64,000 bases of DNA from JAJFFW01 sp965263375 (GCA_965263375.1 OZ253669.1:372001-436000), one strand, 5' to 3'; shown: positions 27,213 to 35,944, numbered from the stretch's first letter. Notes: generated by a model from the sequence alone, not told the origin. Made by a program: numbers and translations.

Positions 27213-27956
27213 ATGCCTGATGGGGTGAGCTTGTGGCGTCAAGTATTCGATCAAATTTGGGACGATATTGAATCGAGCCGTCTAAATCCGGGTGAGCGTC
27301 TCCCATCCCACAGTGAATTAGCTGTAAAATTTGGTGTTAATCCGCATACAGTTCGTAGAGCTCTTCATCAACTGAAGGATGAAGGCTTTCTGCGCATCGA
27401 ACAAGGACGAGGTATTTTCGTCGCCGAGGGTGTGTTGACCTATCGGGTCGGACTGAAAAATCGCTTCATCGAAAACGTATCACAACAAGGAAAAGACCCC
27501 AAACGGCATGTCGTAAAGTTGGAGCGATTGAAAGCGGATCGGCAGTTAGCCCGTGAATTGGGGGTCAAGCCTGGGTCGTTGCTTCTGCTCGCTTATTTTC
27601 TCGGCGAAAGTGACAGTATTCCGGTTTCTCTTGTTCGGACATATTTCCGAAATGATGAAGATGGCGTGCTTGAACGGAAATTAGAGGACCATTTAAACGC
27701 CCCTGAAAAACTATTTGATCTTGCAAAAGTGCTGAAAACAATCGGTGTTAAGGAGTATCGTCGTGTCAGTCTTCGCATCGAGGGGCGGCGGGCAACAACA
27801 GAAGAAGGTCATTTCTTGAAAGTGCCGGATACTGAGTACGTTTTAGATATGAAATCGAAACACCTGGACGAGAATGGCGACGTCGTTCTTTACTCTTCCA
27901 GTACATTCCCATCCAGCAGGGTTGTATTTGAGTTTGACCCAAGTTTTTTCGGTTAG
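27213..27956 (+). CDS. phnF: GntR/UTRA regulator, PhnF-like
   Basis: A 247-aa GntR-family repressor. The N-terminal winged helix (LPSHSELAVKFGVNPHTVRR, near residues 30-50) is followed by a UTRA effector domain (~85-240). Homologues called PhnF repress phosphonate or phosphate-limitation operons and respond to small phosphorylated ligands. The ATG at 27213 is preferred over the upstream 27138 start because it gives the family N-terminus. It follows the importer by about 100 bp and converges on phnN. It is the best candidate for the protein that binds GTGCTAGCAC at three loci, including its own operon. Confidence 0.87.
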   Translation: MPDGVSLWRQVFDQIWDDIESSRLNPGERLPSHSELAVKFGVNPHTVRRALHQLKDEGFLRIEQGRGIFVAEGVLTYRVGLKNRFIENVSQQGKDPKRHVVKLERLKADRQLARELGVKPGSLLLLAYFLGESDSIPVSLVRTYFRNDEDGVLERKLEDHLNAPEKLFDLAKVLKTIGVKEYRRVSLRIEGRRATTEEGHFLKVPDTEYVLDMKSKHLDENGDVVLYSSSTFPSSRVVFEFDPSFFG

Positions 27957-27984
27957 CGTCCTTTGCCATCACTATTTTTGTCGT

Positions 27985-28006
27985 AGGCGCTTTGACTAAG
28001 GCGCCT
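27985..28006. repeat. Hairpin between the convergent phnF and phnN genes
   Basis: AGGCGC (27985-27990) and GCGCCT (28001-28006) can pair over a 10-base loop and overlap the phnN stop codon. No T tract follows on either strand, so terminator function is doubtful. Confidence 0.35.
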
Positions 28007-28565
28007 CGGCTATAGCTATAAGTTTTCTGGTAAGTCCTTGCGTCGCATCTTCGATGTCGCCTGAATTATCCAATTGAACCCAGCCTTCTCTGCATCCGCG
28101 AAACTCATCCACTCGCCTTAAGCGGGCTTCAATCTGCACCGGCGTCTCTCGTCCTCTTGAGAGTAATCGATCACGTAAGAGCCGCTGACAAACCGTTATC
28201 TCGATAACATGCACTGCGTCTAAGACACCTTGGGTGTGCGCTACGATTGACCGGGATGCATTGAAGACGACAACTTTACGATCTTTAGACGGGTTAAACG
28301 CATCTTGAACGATGCCATAGCGAAGACCATGGGCCCCCCACCATAATTTGTATTGATGAGCTTGAAGTCTTTGGTCAAAAAAACTCTCAGAAACCGGGAT
28401 ATGGTTTTCACCATCTGGGTCTGCTGGCCGGGTAATCTCACGACGAATAAATTGAAAACGCGCGTCATTTGTAAGCCTTTCTTGCGCCCGGCTGAGCAAG
28501 GTATCTTTCCCCACACCGGATGCGCCGACGATCAGAACGGCTTTTGGATCAACCGCTCTGTTCAT
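27996..28565 (-). CDS. phnN: Ribose 1,5-bisphosphokinase
   Basis: A 189-aa guanylate-kinase-like enzyme that makes PRPP from ribose 1,5-bisphosphate and ATP, the salvage step of the C-P lyase pathway. The P-loop GASGVGKDT is at residues 14-22, and REITRPADPDGENH matches PhnN. The start at 28565 overlaps the previous stop by ATGA. It is the last gene of the operon. Its presence implies that a ribose bisphosphate is still produced by the upstream enzymes. Confidence 0.9.
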   Translation of the reverse strand: MNRAVDPKAVLIVGASGVGKDTLLSRAQERLTNDARFQFIRREITRPADPDGENHIPVSESFFDQRLQAHQYKLWWGAHGLRYGIVQDAFNPSKDRKVVVFNASRSIVAHTQGVLDAVHVIEITVCQRLLRDRLLSRGRETPVQIEARLRRVDEFRGCREGWVQLDNSGDIEDATQGLTRKLIAIAEAP

Positions 28566-29287
28566 TCGGTAGGCTCGCGGAAGGAAAAGCGCGCCAAACA
28601 ATCGAAATGATCTTCACGCGTCTTCTGATGGCAAAGGCAAAGATTGTTTATGGAGATTGGTTTCCTCAGCTCAGAGCCCACTAGTTCTTCTAAAACATCG
28701 CGAACTTGGTTAAGCTCTTTTGGAAGAAGATCAGATGTAAGAGTAATATGAAATTGAAAGAACTCTAAAACATTCGGATATCCCCATTGCTTCAACTTGC
28801 TCTTCTGGTTCGCGCACGTCACTAGGTGACTTCTTCTTGAAAAATCAAAGTCTGACAGCGGCGCACGAAGGTCATCAAACGAGGTGATGACGCGATGATG
28901 TATATTGAGCAGCATTTTGGTTGAGTCTTGGTTGCGAAGAACGAGCGTTGAATCGCGCTCCGCCATTTCTAGATTTGCCTCAAACGCCTCGAATTCGCCC
29001 GCTACTTGCTGTAAGCGATTTCGCAGTTCGGCTTCGCCTACTCCACTTACCAATTCAAAAGGGGCCATTATCGTGGCATGCAGACCGTAGCGACGTGGCG
29101 CCTCGACACATTTGAGAAGGAATTTCGGTGTAACACCTTTACTCTGTAGAAAGGCGTTTACTTCTTTTTTTGGCGCCATCCCAAGCCACGCTTTTAAAAA
29201 GCGCGACAGCTTGTACTCGCTGTCCGGAACGAAATAGACTGCATAACGCTCGTTTATTATTGATTGATTTGACACTGTTTGAATCAA
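28562..29287 (-). CDS. DUF1045 protein, 2H phosphoesterase-like phosphonate operon protein
   Basis: A 241-aa member of the DUF1045 family seen in alphaproteobacterial phn operons. Two H-x-T motifs (GLHATIMAPF near residue 71 and FHITLTSDLL near 177) fit a 2H phosphoesterase fold. This fold hydrolyses cyclic phosphates. No phnP is present here, so it may open the 5-phosphoribosyl 1,2-cyclic phosphate ring in its place; this is inference. It is coupled to phnN by ATGA and to phnM by a 4-bp overlap. Confidence 0.83.
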   Translation of the reverse strand: MIQTVSNQSIINERYAVYFVPDSEYKLSRFLKAWLGMAPKKEVNAFLQSKGVTPKFLLKCVEAPRRYGLHATIMAPFELVSGVGEAELRNRLQQVAGEFEAFEANLEMAERDSTLVLRNQDSTKMLLNIHHRVITSFDDLRAPLSDFDFSRRSHLVTCANQKSKLKQWGYPNVLEFFQFHITLTSDLLPKELNQVRDVLEELVGSELRKPISINNLCLCHQKTREDHFDCLARFSFREPTE

Positions 29288-30471
29288 GCGGCGACCTGTC
29301 GTATGAGGCCAAATTCTTCGAGCAATTTGCCGTTTGAATAGACCAATTTTCCCTCGACAAAAGTCGCACAGACCCGGGTAGGGAACGCCGATTCAACTAT
29401 GCAGAAATCGGCCCTTTTTCCCAACGCGATGACACCGCGATCTTCGAGATTCACCGCTGCTGCTGGCGCACTGCTAACAAGCGCTACGGCGTCGACTAAG
29501 TCGGACGCACCGAGTTCTGTTAGTTTATCAATGGATGCCAGCAACGACGCTGGATGATAGTCGGATGCCAAAACATCTAACACACCCGCGTCCAAAGCTT
29601 CGCGTGCGCTCAAGTTACCCGAATTAGAGCGCCCGCGCAGCGCATTTGGAGCTCCCATCACGGTAAACAATTTTGCAGCCTTGGCCGCCTTTGCGGCATC
29701 GAGCGACACGGGAAACTCGCTTATTCCCACTCTCAGTCCACGCATTATTTGTACTTTATCGACCGTATCGTCGTCATGGGAGGCGGCGGGAATTCCGTAT
29801 TCTTCTGCTAAGGCGGCGATGGCGGCTGCGTTTTTCCAAGGATCATCTTGCGCAGCCCGCGCATTTACTTTTTTTGTCGCATCTCGCAAGACATCCTCTT
29901 CATTGAGATCGTACTTCTTAGAGACATAGCGCACATATTTTTCGATATCACGATACTGTCCTTGTCCGGGTGTGTGATCCATAAGCGAAACCATATGGAC
30001 TTGCCCTGTCTCAATCATGTCTTTGAGTATCGGAATGGCTTTTTTATTGCTGACTTCAAATCGAGTATGGATTCGCATGTCAACACTCGCTCGCTCGCGA
30101 TACTCGGTTACGGCCTTAATAATATTGAGCGCATGTTCTTCCGAGCGAAGGTCGCCATCTCGCTTCACATCTTCAGAAAAGGAGACCGCGACAAACGCAG
30201 TAGTGATACCACATGCAGCAAGACGCTTGTCCAGTTCGCTGACGGCAAGGTCCAAAGGAAATCGCGCGCCCGGTCGCGGTTCAATTTCTCTTTCGATCAT
30301 ATCACCATGTAAATCGATAAGGCCGGGGATGATACGCATCCCGGCGCCATGATCGGAAGGCGCATCGCATCCGGTTTCTTTTATTTCTGCGATGATTCCA
30401 TTTTCAATCCGCATGGAAGCGTCTTTCGCAACTTTATCTTCCAGGACAATGTCAAAACCTCTAAGCCACAT
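29284..30471 (-). CDS. phnM: Alpha-D-ribose 1-methylphosphonate 5-triphosphate diphosphatase
   Basis: A 395-aa amidohydrolase that removes pyrophosphate from the ribose 5-triphosphate intermediate of the C-P lyase pathway. LIDLHGDMIERE (~51-62), HTRFEVSN, SHDDDT and LASDYHP carry the expected metal ligands, so it looks fully competent. The length matches the family. It overlaps phnL by about 11 bp. Its retention shows that the nucleotide-activation part of the route is intact although PhnJ is altered. Confidence 0.93.
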   Translation of the reverse strand: MWLRGFDIVLEDKVAKDASMRIENGIIAEIKETGCDAPSDHGAGMRIIPGLIDLHGDMIEREIEPRPGARFPLDLAVSELDKRLAACGITTAFVAVSFSEDVKRDGDLRSEEHALNIIKAVTEYRERASVDMRIHTRFEVSNKKAIPILKDMIETGQVHMVSLMDHTPGQGQYRDIEKYVRYVSKKYDLNEEDVLRDATKKVNARAAQDDPWKNAAAIAALAEEYGIPAASHDDDTVDKVQIMRGLRVGISEFPVSLDAAKAAKAAKLFTVMGAPNALRGRSNSGNLSAREALDAGVLDVLASDYHPASLLASIDKLTELGASDLVDAVALVSSAPAAAVNLEDRGVIALGKRADFCIVESAFPTRVCATFVEGKLVYSNGKLLEEFGLIRQVAA

Positions 30472-31204
30472 GAGCCACTCCTGATTCCGTTGATGCTTCC
30501 GGCATTTGTTTTCGTGTAAGGATGATTTCTCGATCTACCAAATGTTTGATGTCATCCGTGAAGTGGAAAACGCCGATAATCGAGACACCAGACTTTTTGA
30601 GCTCTCCTAGTCTACGAGCCAGCGCTGAACGGGAATCCTTATCAAGTGATGCTGTAGGCTCGTCGAGCAACAAAAGTCTGTAAGGCCTGGCTAGAACTCG
30701 GGCCAAATTGACTTTCTGTTGTTCGCCGCCAGAGAAAGTAGATGGATAGGACTGCAACAAATTTGGCTTTAAACCGAATTCTAGGAGTTCTTTTCTTGCT
30801 GTTTCGGCAGCGCTATCGGGCGCTACACCGTCATCCTCGATCGCTTCAGACACAATGTCTTCAGCGGAGACGCGCGGCCGTGATTGCAAGAACTGGGTGA
30901 CGAAACCGATTTCTTTCTTTCTGAGCGTGGTAATATCTCGATCTGACGCGCTCAAAAGATCAATTGTCTCGTCGTCTCTTGTGCTGTAAATCGCTTTTCC
31001 ACTTTGAGCGCGGCACGTCCGGTAAAGGGTTTTGAGAAGAGTAGATTTTCCGACCCCGTTCTCTCCCTTCAGCAAAAGAAACTCGCCTGGTGAAACGCTG
31101 AAGGTTATCGCGTCGAATGGTGTGAGCTGAGACCCTAAATGGTGAATAGAATAGCGCTTGTGAAGGTCGGTTACTGCGAGGCGGGGGCGTGAATAATCTA
31201 TCAT
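30461..31204 (-). CDS. phnL: C-P lyase ABC-type ATPase PhnL
   Basis: A 247-aa soluble ABC ATPase with Walker A GENGVGKST, signature FSGGEQQKVN and Walker B LLLLDEP. In E. coli PhnL works with PhnG-H-I in attaching the phosphonate to ribose from ATP. It is not a transporter subunit. The start overlaps the phnK stop by ATGA. No unusual change was seen. Confidence 0.92.
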   Translation of the reverse strand: MIDYSRPRLAVTDLHKRYSIHHLGSQLTPFDAITFSVSPGEFLLLKGENGVGKSTLLKTLYRTCRAQSGKAIYSTRDDETIDLLSASDRDITTLRKKEIGFVTQFLQSRPRVSAEDIVSEAIEDDGVAPDSAAETARKELLEFGLKPNLLQSYPSTFSGGEQQKVNLARVLARPYRLLLLDEPTASLDKDSRSALARRLGELKKSGVSIIGVFHFTDDIKHLVDREIILTRKQMPEASTESGVAHVA

Positions 31205-32016
31205 AATTTGGCGCTGATCAGTTGTTGCGTATACGGTTCTTGAGGATCGTAGAGTATTTGGTCTGTGAGTCCGCGTTCGATGATTTGCCCGTCCTTCATG
31301 ACGACAACACGATCTGCGAGCATCTTGATAACGCCCAGGTCATGGCTAACGACAATCATCGTCGCGCTCATACGTTTTTGGAGTCGTCTCAACGTATCGA
31401 GAACGAGCGCCTGAACGCTCACGTCCAAGCCGGTCGTAGGCTCGTCAAGAAGAAGCACGCTAGGTTCTAAGGCTATCGCTTTAGCAATCTGAACGCGTTG
31501 CTGCATCCCGCCCGAAAGACTGAGTGGCACATCATCAATACGATCCAACGGAAACTCGGAAGATTCCAAGGCACGAATTGTCCTGCGCCGAAGCGCCTGA
31601 AATGAGCGTTCGCCCGATACAACCAAACGCTCTGCTACATTGCCGCTGGAGGTGTGTGTCATGCGCAAGCCAAGGCGAGGGTTTTGATAGACGATGCCTA
31701 ATCGATCAGACTTGAACCTGCGCTTCTCGAATTCGTCGAGTGCAAGAAGATCAGTCGACGCTCCTTTGTCATCCTCAAAAGTATATTGTCCTGCGTCCGC
31801 TTGTATTTCGAGATTCAATATCCTCAAAAGAGTTGATTTGCCCGATCCAGACTCCCCAACAATACCAAGGGCTTCTCCTGAAAATACGTCTAGATTTATG
31901 GTGTCTAGTGCGGTGTTACGTCCAAATGTCTTCGAAACTCCCGTTAAGCGAATCTGCGGTGCATCCGTGTTCAGAATAGAAGGTTCAAGCGGAATATTTT
32001 CGTATTTACAGCTCAT
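31201..32016 (-). CDS. phnK: C-P lyase ABC-type ATPase PhnK
   Basis: A 271-aa ABC ATPase with Walker A GESGSGKST, LSGGMQQRVQ and LLLDEPTTGLD. In E. coli PhnK docks on PhnJ of the core complex. The frame is open further upstream, but I place the start at the ATG at 32016, giving an 11-bp overlap with phnJ. The N-terminus before TGVSKTFG is about 15-20 residues longer than in typical PhnK. It may follow the altered PhnJ surface. Confidence 0.92.
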   Translation of the reverse strand: MSCKYENIPLEPSILNTDAPQIRLTGVSKTFGRNTALDTINLDVFSGEALGIVGESGSGKSTLLRILNLEIQADAGQYTFEDDKGASTDLLALDEFEKRRFKSDRLGIVYQNPRLGLRMTHTSSGNVAERLVVSGERSFQALRRRTIRALESSEFPLDRIDDVPLSLSGGMQQRVQIAKAIALEPSVLLLDEPTTGLDVSVQALVLDTLRRLQKRMSATMIVVSHDLGVIKMLADRVVVMKDGQIIERGLTDQILYDPQEPYTQQLISAKL

Positions 32017-32914
32017 CGTTGAAAACCCCGTCTTTATAGTACGTCTTCGACGCGGACTGTCCGTTGAGGAGTTTTTCAGCGAGGCCACTATCGGAGAGTT
32101 CATACACCGGTTTGCCATCTGAGGATGGCGATTCGTTCATGAAGAATCCGCTCAGAGCCGTGCGATGGCATATTTTTCCTCGCTGATCTTCGACGCGAAA
32201 AGCGATATCTGAAAATGTCAGAGGTTCAACTTTTGTATGCGGCGGAATGGCATAAAGACGCTTTTCCCGACCTGCTGAAAACAAGGTAATGTGATCAGAC
32301 TCATTGAGCTTGGGGACATCCCATTTTGGAATCGGACTTGGTGCAATCAAGTATCGTCCGTGAACGATCGATGGATAGTTGACATCATGCATGATCTGTC
32401 CACTACGAACGATTTCCTCGTACAGTTTTAGCCATATACGCCCATAGTCTCCTTCGGCGTGCATCCGCGTCGCCTTCGTCACGCTCGGCTCGACAAATCT
32501 CAAAGGTTCTGGATTTGGCACTTGCAAGACGAGAACTTGGTCGTGACGAAGTATTTCTTCTGGGATACGGTGGCGCGACTGGATTAAAGATGCGCGCGCC
32601 GTGTTTGTGGTTGTTTTGGAACCGGCCACTTTAGCGATGAAGTTCCTAATATTGGTAGCATTCACCCCGTCATCCGCCCCCTGGTCAATGACTTTGACAG
32701 TCGAAGAAGGTTTGGCGAGCGTCAAAGTCACTTGGAGCCCCCCAGTGCCCCATCCGCGTGCAATTGGCATTTCGCGACTCGCAAACGGGATCTGATGTCC
32801 AGGTAAAGCAATTGCTTTGAGTATTTTTCTGCGGATTTCGCGTTTGGCTGACGCGTCCAGAAACCCAAGCCCGCTCCCTTGCCAAGTTGGAGAGAGTTCA
32901 CGCAATGTCGTCAT
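32006..32914 (-). CDS. phnJ: PhnJ homologue lacking three of four Fe-S/thiyl cysteines
   Basis: A 302-aa homologue of the C-P bond-cleaving subunit. Fold landmarks are kept: LPGHQIPF (Gly39 equals the glycyl-radical Gly32 of E. coli), GWGTGGLQVTL, KVIDQGADD, SRHRIPE and AGREKRLYAIPP. E. coli PhnJ has Cys241, 244 and 266 for the 4Fe-4S cluster and Cys272 as the thiyl. Here the matching region reads GKICHRTALSG and YELSDSGLAEKLL. Only Cys249 remains, and it is the sole cysteine in the protein. The C-terminus is ~20 residues longer. The reading frame is intact, so this is not decay. Radical C-P cleavage as known seems impossible; the actual reaction is unknown. Confidence 0.85.
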   Translation of the reverse strand: MTTLRELSPTWQGSGLGFLDASAKREIRRKILKAIALPGHQIPFASREMPIARGWGTGGLQVTLTLAKPSSTVKVIDQGADDGVNATNIRNFIAKVAGSKTTTNTARASLIQSRHRIPEEILRHDQVLVLQVPNPEPLRFVEPSVTKATRMHAEGDYGRIWLKLYEEIVRSGQIMHDVNYPSIVHGRYLIAPSPIPKWDVPKLNESDHITLFSAGREKRLYAIPPHTKVEPLTFSDIAFRVEDQRGKICHRTALSGFFMNESPSSDGKPVYELSDSGLAEKLLNGQSASKTYYKDGVFNDEL

Positions 32915-34017
32915 TTCACCACCCCCGCAACTAAGAGCGTTTCTGACGTTGAATTCACGTCGGATTTTTGGTGGGCTACGCTAGCTGAGCGTTCAGCATC
33001 TAACGTACTTTGGAAATGAACATAGTGCGGTAGCTTGAAATGGAGACAAAACCCAGATGCCTCAACCGCTTCGGTATGGGAAATGACAAACTCTTGTGTA
33101 ATTGCCGGGTGCGGGTCCGATGCGCGCATGGCCAAATCCAAGGTGGCGCTCGAAATGACTTTCGTCTCGTTCCAGCCAAGCGTTGCACTGAAACCAAGCT
33201 CTAAAGGCTTCTTCTCTTTATCTTCATGCTGCGGATTGATAACATCGCAATGAGATGTCTTAATGCGCCCGATACTGAACATATTGCCGTTTGGATGTGG
33301 GATTCGAATGTCTGAATAATTGAGCCGTAGCTCTCCCACGGTGGGATGAAGAGCCCCATAGCCGCGCACCGCAGCGTAACCTAGTCCCATCGCTGCGCCC
33401 GTATCCGCGCGCGCAAGAGATTGCAGTGTGTGAGGGCGCGTCGCAGGAAAGCGGATTGCTTCCCGCGTGACGTCGGGAATGTCTTCTCCTGCGATTTCTT
33501 GGCCTGGCTTTTTTGGGGCCAATAACCCTTCATCGCGGAGATACTCGACGAGCAACGGCGTCGGAGAGAGCGTGCTGCTCGCCGAGGGTTCTACCGGCTC
33601 TGGAGAAAATTCATCGCCTGTCAGGATCTCCGTCTTCAGAATTCTATGCGTATAGTCTAAGCTCGGACCCAAGAACTGACCGCCTGGCAAGTCCTTATAA
33701 GCTGCAGATATTCGCCTTATACATTTTGAATGGTCCGAGGAGATCGGTTCGGCATAAGCGATACGCGGTTGAGTTGTCCGAAACGCCCGCAGCAGCAGCA
33801 CAGCCTCGGCGAGATCCCCGCCCGACTGGGCCAACGCCAAAGCGGCAAGGTCTGGCGCGTAAAGTGATGCTTCACCCATGAGCCTATCGATTAGATATGG
33901 CTGGGTATCTCTTAGCATCATAACGCGATTTCGATCGATAGTACCGATCTCCGCTCTAAACAGGCGCTCAGCTTGTTCGATCGCTTGGCGCCCGCCCTTA
34001 GCCGCAACATAAGTCAT
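32911..34017 (-). CDS. phnI: C-P lyase core subunit PhnI
   Basis: A 368-aa nucleosidase subunit that displaces adenine from ATP to build the ribose triphosphate ester. VAAKGGRQAIEQA, AYKDLPGGQFLGPSLDYTHR and SGFCLHFKLPHYVHFQ align with E. coli PhnI. The two histidines of HFKLPH (about 326 and 331) match the metal-binding His328/His333 next to the PhnJ active site. The start at 34017 overlaps phnH by ATGA; an upstream in-frame start lies within phnH and is rejected. The catalytic part looks normal, unlike PhnJ. Confidence 0.92.
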   Translation of the reverse strand: MTYVAAKGGRQAIEQAERLFRAEIGTIDRNRVMMLRDTQPYLIDRLMGEASLYAPDLAALALAQSGGDLAEAVLLLRAFRTTQPRIAYAEPISSDHSKCIRRISAAYKDLPGGQFLGPSLDYTHRILKTEILTGDEFSPEPVEPSASSTLSPTPLLVEYLRDEGLLAPKKPGQEIAGEDIPDVTREAIRFPATRPHTLQSLARADTGAAMGLGYAAVRGYGALHPTVGELRLNYSDIRIPHPNGNMFSIGRIKTSHCDVINPQHEDKEKKPLELGFSATLGWNETKVISSATLDLAMRASDPHPAITQEFVISHTEAVEASGFCLHFKLPHYVHFQSTLDAERSASVAHQKSDVNSTSETLLVAGVVK

Positions 34018-34559
34018 GATAACCCTCTCGCACCTGACGTTCTGGGAACAGACACAATGTTGATTTTGTCGATAAAAATAATATCCCACCCCAGGGGGTA
34101 GCTCATACACTGTTCACGAACGCCCCAGAAATCTGAAGGCAACCCGCCCACCTGGAACTTATTGATGTCTTTGACGCCAGGACCCGTTACTTCGACAAAG
34201 GCGCCACGCTCTAAATCGGCCTGTACGATGAGGGTTGCACCTTCTTCCGGACACGTCAGTGTGCCGCACTTCAGTTCCATTAATAAATGCGCTGAGAGCT
34301 GCTGCGGTGACGATATCAGAACGTAGCTGGCCTGATTAAGATCTGTTAGTCGAGCCCCAAGCTCGACGACCTTGTTGGCTAGCTCACCTCCTTCGGCAAA
34401 ACAGGAAACTTCTCTATCTAGAATGACCTCGATCGCGCTAGTGATGCCATTACTTGGCATGGTAATCTTTTTACCCGGACGTGCCATTGACGCCATCATC
34501 GCATCGAATGTCTTTGATGCGATGATCTCTTCTCTGTTCAACGTTAGAAGATCACCCAT
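34014..34559 (-). CDS. phnH: C-P lyase core subunit PhnH
   Basis: A 181-aa scaffold subunit of the PhnGHIJ core. FDAMMASMARPG near the N-terminus, CPEEGATLIVQ, VTGPGVKD, YPLGWDIIFID and VPRTS match PhnH. The length is slightly shorter than E. coli (194 aa). Its start overlaps the phnG stop region by one base (34559). It dimerises with PhnG-PhnI in the known complex. Confidence 0.9.
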   Translation of the reverse strand: MGDLLTLNREEIIASKTFDAMMASMARPGKKITMPSNGITSAIEVILDREVSCFAEGGELANKVVELGARLTDLNQASYVLISSPQQLSAHLLMELKCGTLTCPEEGATLIVQADLERGAFVEVTGPGVKDINKFQVGGLPSDFWGVREQCMSYPLGWDIIFIDKINIVSVPRTSGARGLS

Positions 34560-35017
34560 TAAAACGTCTCCAGCTCTATCTTCGTCGCAGAAGATTTTTG
34601 AAGCAGTTCACGATCTTCTTGGTTAAGCTGCTCGGCTTGAAGCGCGACGAATGCGGAGATTTGTTCTGAATGAGATCCAATCAAGGCGCCCGCATCAAGT
34701 ACGGCGATCGCCATTGAACGCTCCAAATCATATCCAAGGCAAGCGCCGTATCCGACTGCATCATAATCGCACAGGAATACCTGCGCTTCGGAAACAAGGA
34801 CTTCGCCCAAGTGAAAAGCGCCGCCCTCCACCAGATCTTCATGAGGAGCCATAACAAGGCCCGTTCGGTTTTTTAAGACTTTGACTTGACCAATCTGTTG
34901 GAGAATATTTTCTGCCAAGAGTTTTAATGAAGCATCTTCAGACCTCGCTAAGATGGCTAACCCTTCAGCATGAGAAATGTTGCTGAACCCAGGGTGTGGC
35001 CCGTGCTTATTATTCAT
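34559..35017 (-). CDS. phnG: Divergent C-P lyase core subunit PhnG
   Basis: A 152-aa PhnG by position, length and partial similarity (TGLVMAPHEDLVEGGAFHLGEVLVSEAQV and the C-terminal KIELETF, which corresponds to RVDFFTM). The motif that is normally most conserved, GYxxVxGRDxxHAE, is here GYGACLGYDLERSM, so the GRD...HAE residues are gone. Together with the altered PhnJ this indicates that the core complex has been repurposed. It overlaps the phosphoesterase gene by ATGA at 35014-35017. Confidence 0.82.
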   Translation of the reverse strand: MNNKHGPHPGFSNISHAEGLAILARSEDASLKLLAENILQQIGQVKVLKNRTGLVMAPHEDLVEGGAFHLGEVLVSEAQVFLCDYDAVGYGACLGYDLERSMAIAVLDAGALIGSHSEQISAFVALQAEQLNQEDRELLQKSSATKIELETF

Positions 35018-35895
35018 TTGGCCCTCAACAGTCTTGGCTGTAACGGATTATCAGGGACAAACCTAAGCGAACCATATTCTTCGATCAGCTTACTGATATC
35101 AAAAGTGTCCAGACCGTCATTCCTCACATGCCATTCTAGCGTTTCGTCACCGATAACAATTTGCACCCACCCAACGGATTGATGCAGCGAAGTACTTTGC
35201 TTTTTTGTGATTCCACCGAACTCATATGCCTGACAGGCGCTGGGAGCCCAAACCATACTAAAATCGGGTCCCATGATCGAATTGGGCGTGTGCAGATGAC
35301 CAGAAAAAACCGCTTTAACGTTCCGACCCTTAAATACTTTCAACAGCAATTCTCGCCCGCGCTGATTAAGCGTTGTTTGATCTACAGCACTTTCAGAAAA
35401 TGAATCGAGAATAAGTGGCTTGTGAAGAAACACGAGCGTTGGGGTAACGGGGTCATTTTCAAACAGTTCCTTTAACCACGTTACTTGACCTTGCTCAGAT
35501 GCCAGCCCACTCCCAAGTGTTATTGCATTTAAGCCGATGCATCGCCAAGGCCCGACTTGCTCAGCCCAATAGTCTTTTCCGAAGGCGGAAATATATTTCT
35601 TAAGTCTTTTTTCAGTGACCACCTGATCGAGATATGCCCGAGGCGGGCTATCGCCAATATCATGGTTGCCCGGCACAGCCCTCCATGGGCGAGTTATCCG
35701 AGAAATTTGCTCTACTGCATATTGTCGATCAATATCGTCATCAGGGTCATCGACGAGAAAATCACCACCCAGAACTACAAAATCTGGTTGCTCTTCCTCA
35801 ATAATTTTCAGGCAAATTTCCCAATTCTGGGTCGATTTTGGAAATCTCGCACTAAGATGAAGGTCCGAGAAGAAAAAGATTCTTTGATATGTCAT
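35014..35895 (-). CDS. Calcineurin-like metallophosphoesterase, first gene of the phn operon
   Basis: A 293-aa cytoplasmic phosphoesterase with the five metal-binding blocks: FSDLHLSA, GGDFLVDD, PGNHDIG, FLHKP and SGHLHTP. The family hydrolyses phosphodiesters or monoesters such as cyclic nucleotides and glycerophosphodiesters. Leading the phn operon, with a coupled ATGA to phnG, it probably prepares or finishes the substrate of this pathway. This gene is not a standard member of phn operons. The operator GTGCTAGCAC lies 52-61 bp before its ATG. Confidence 0.87.
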   Translation of the reverse strand: MTYQRIFFFSDLHLSARFPKSTQNWEICLKIIEEEQPDFVVLGGDFLVDDPDDDIDRQYAVEQISRITRPWRAVPGNHDIGDSPPRAYLDQVVTEKRLKKYISAFGKDYWAEQVGPWRCIGLNAITLGSGLASEQGQVTWLKELFENDPVTPTLVFLHKPLILDSFSESAVDQTTLNQRGRELLLKVFKGRNVKAVFSGHLHTPNSIMGPDFSMVWAPSACQAYEFGGITKKQSTSLHQSVGWVQIVIGDETLEWHVRNDGLDTFDISKLIEEYGSLRFVPDNPLQPRLLRAK

Positions 35896-35944
35896 TTCTC
35901 TCTTTCTGGAGAAAGGGGATTAGCTGCTCTAATCGACAGCTTTA

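Noticed and set aside
27985..28006. Bidirectional terminator between phnF and phnN
   Set aside because: The stem is only 6 bp with a 10-base loop and no T tract on either strand.
32006..32914. Frameshift or assembly error as the cause of missing PhnJ cysteines
   Set aside because: The frame is open to its natural stop, residues around the lost cysteines still align (YELSDSG against FVCSDTD), and I saw no shifted frame supplying CxxC. It is a real divergence as far as the sequence can show.
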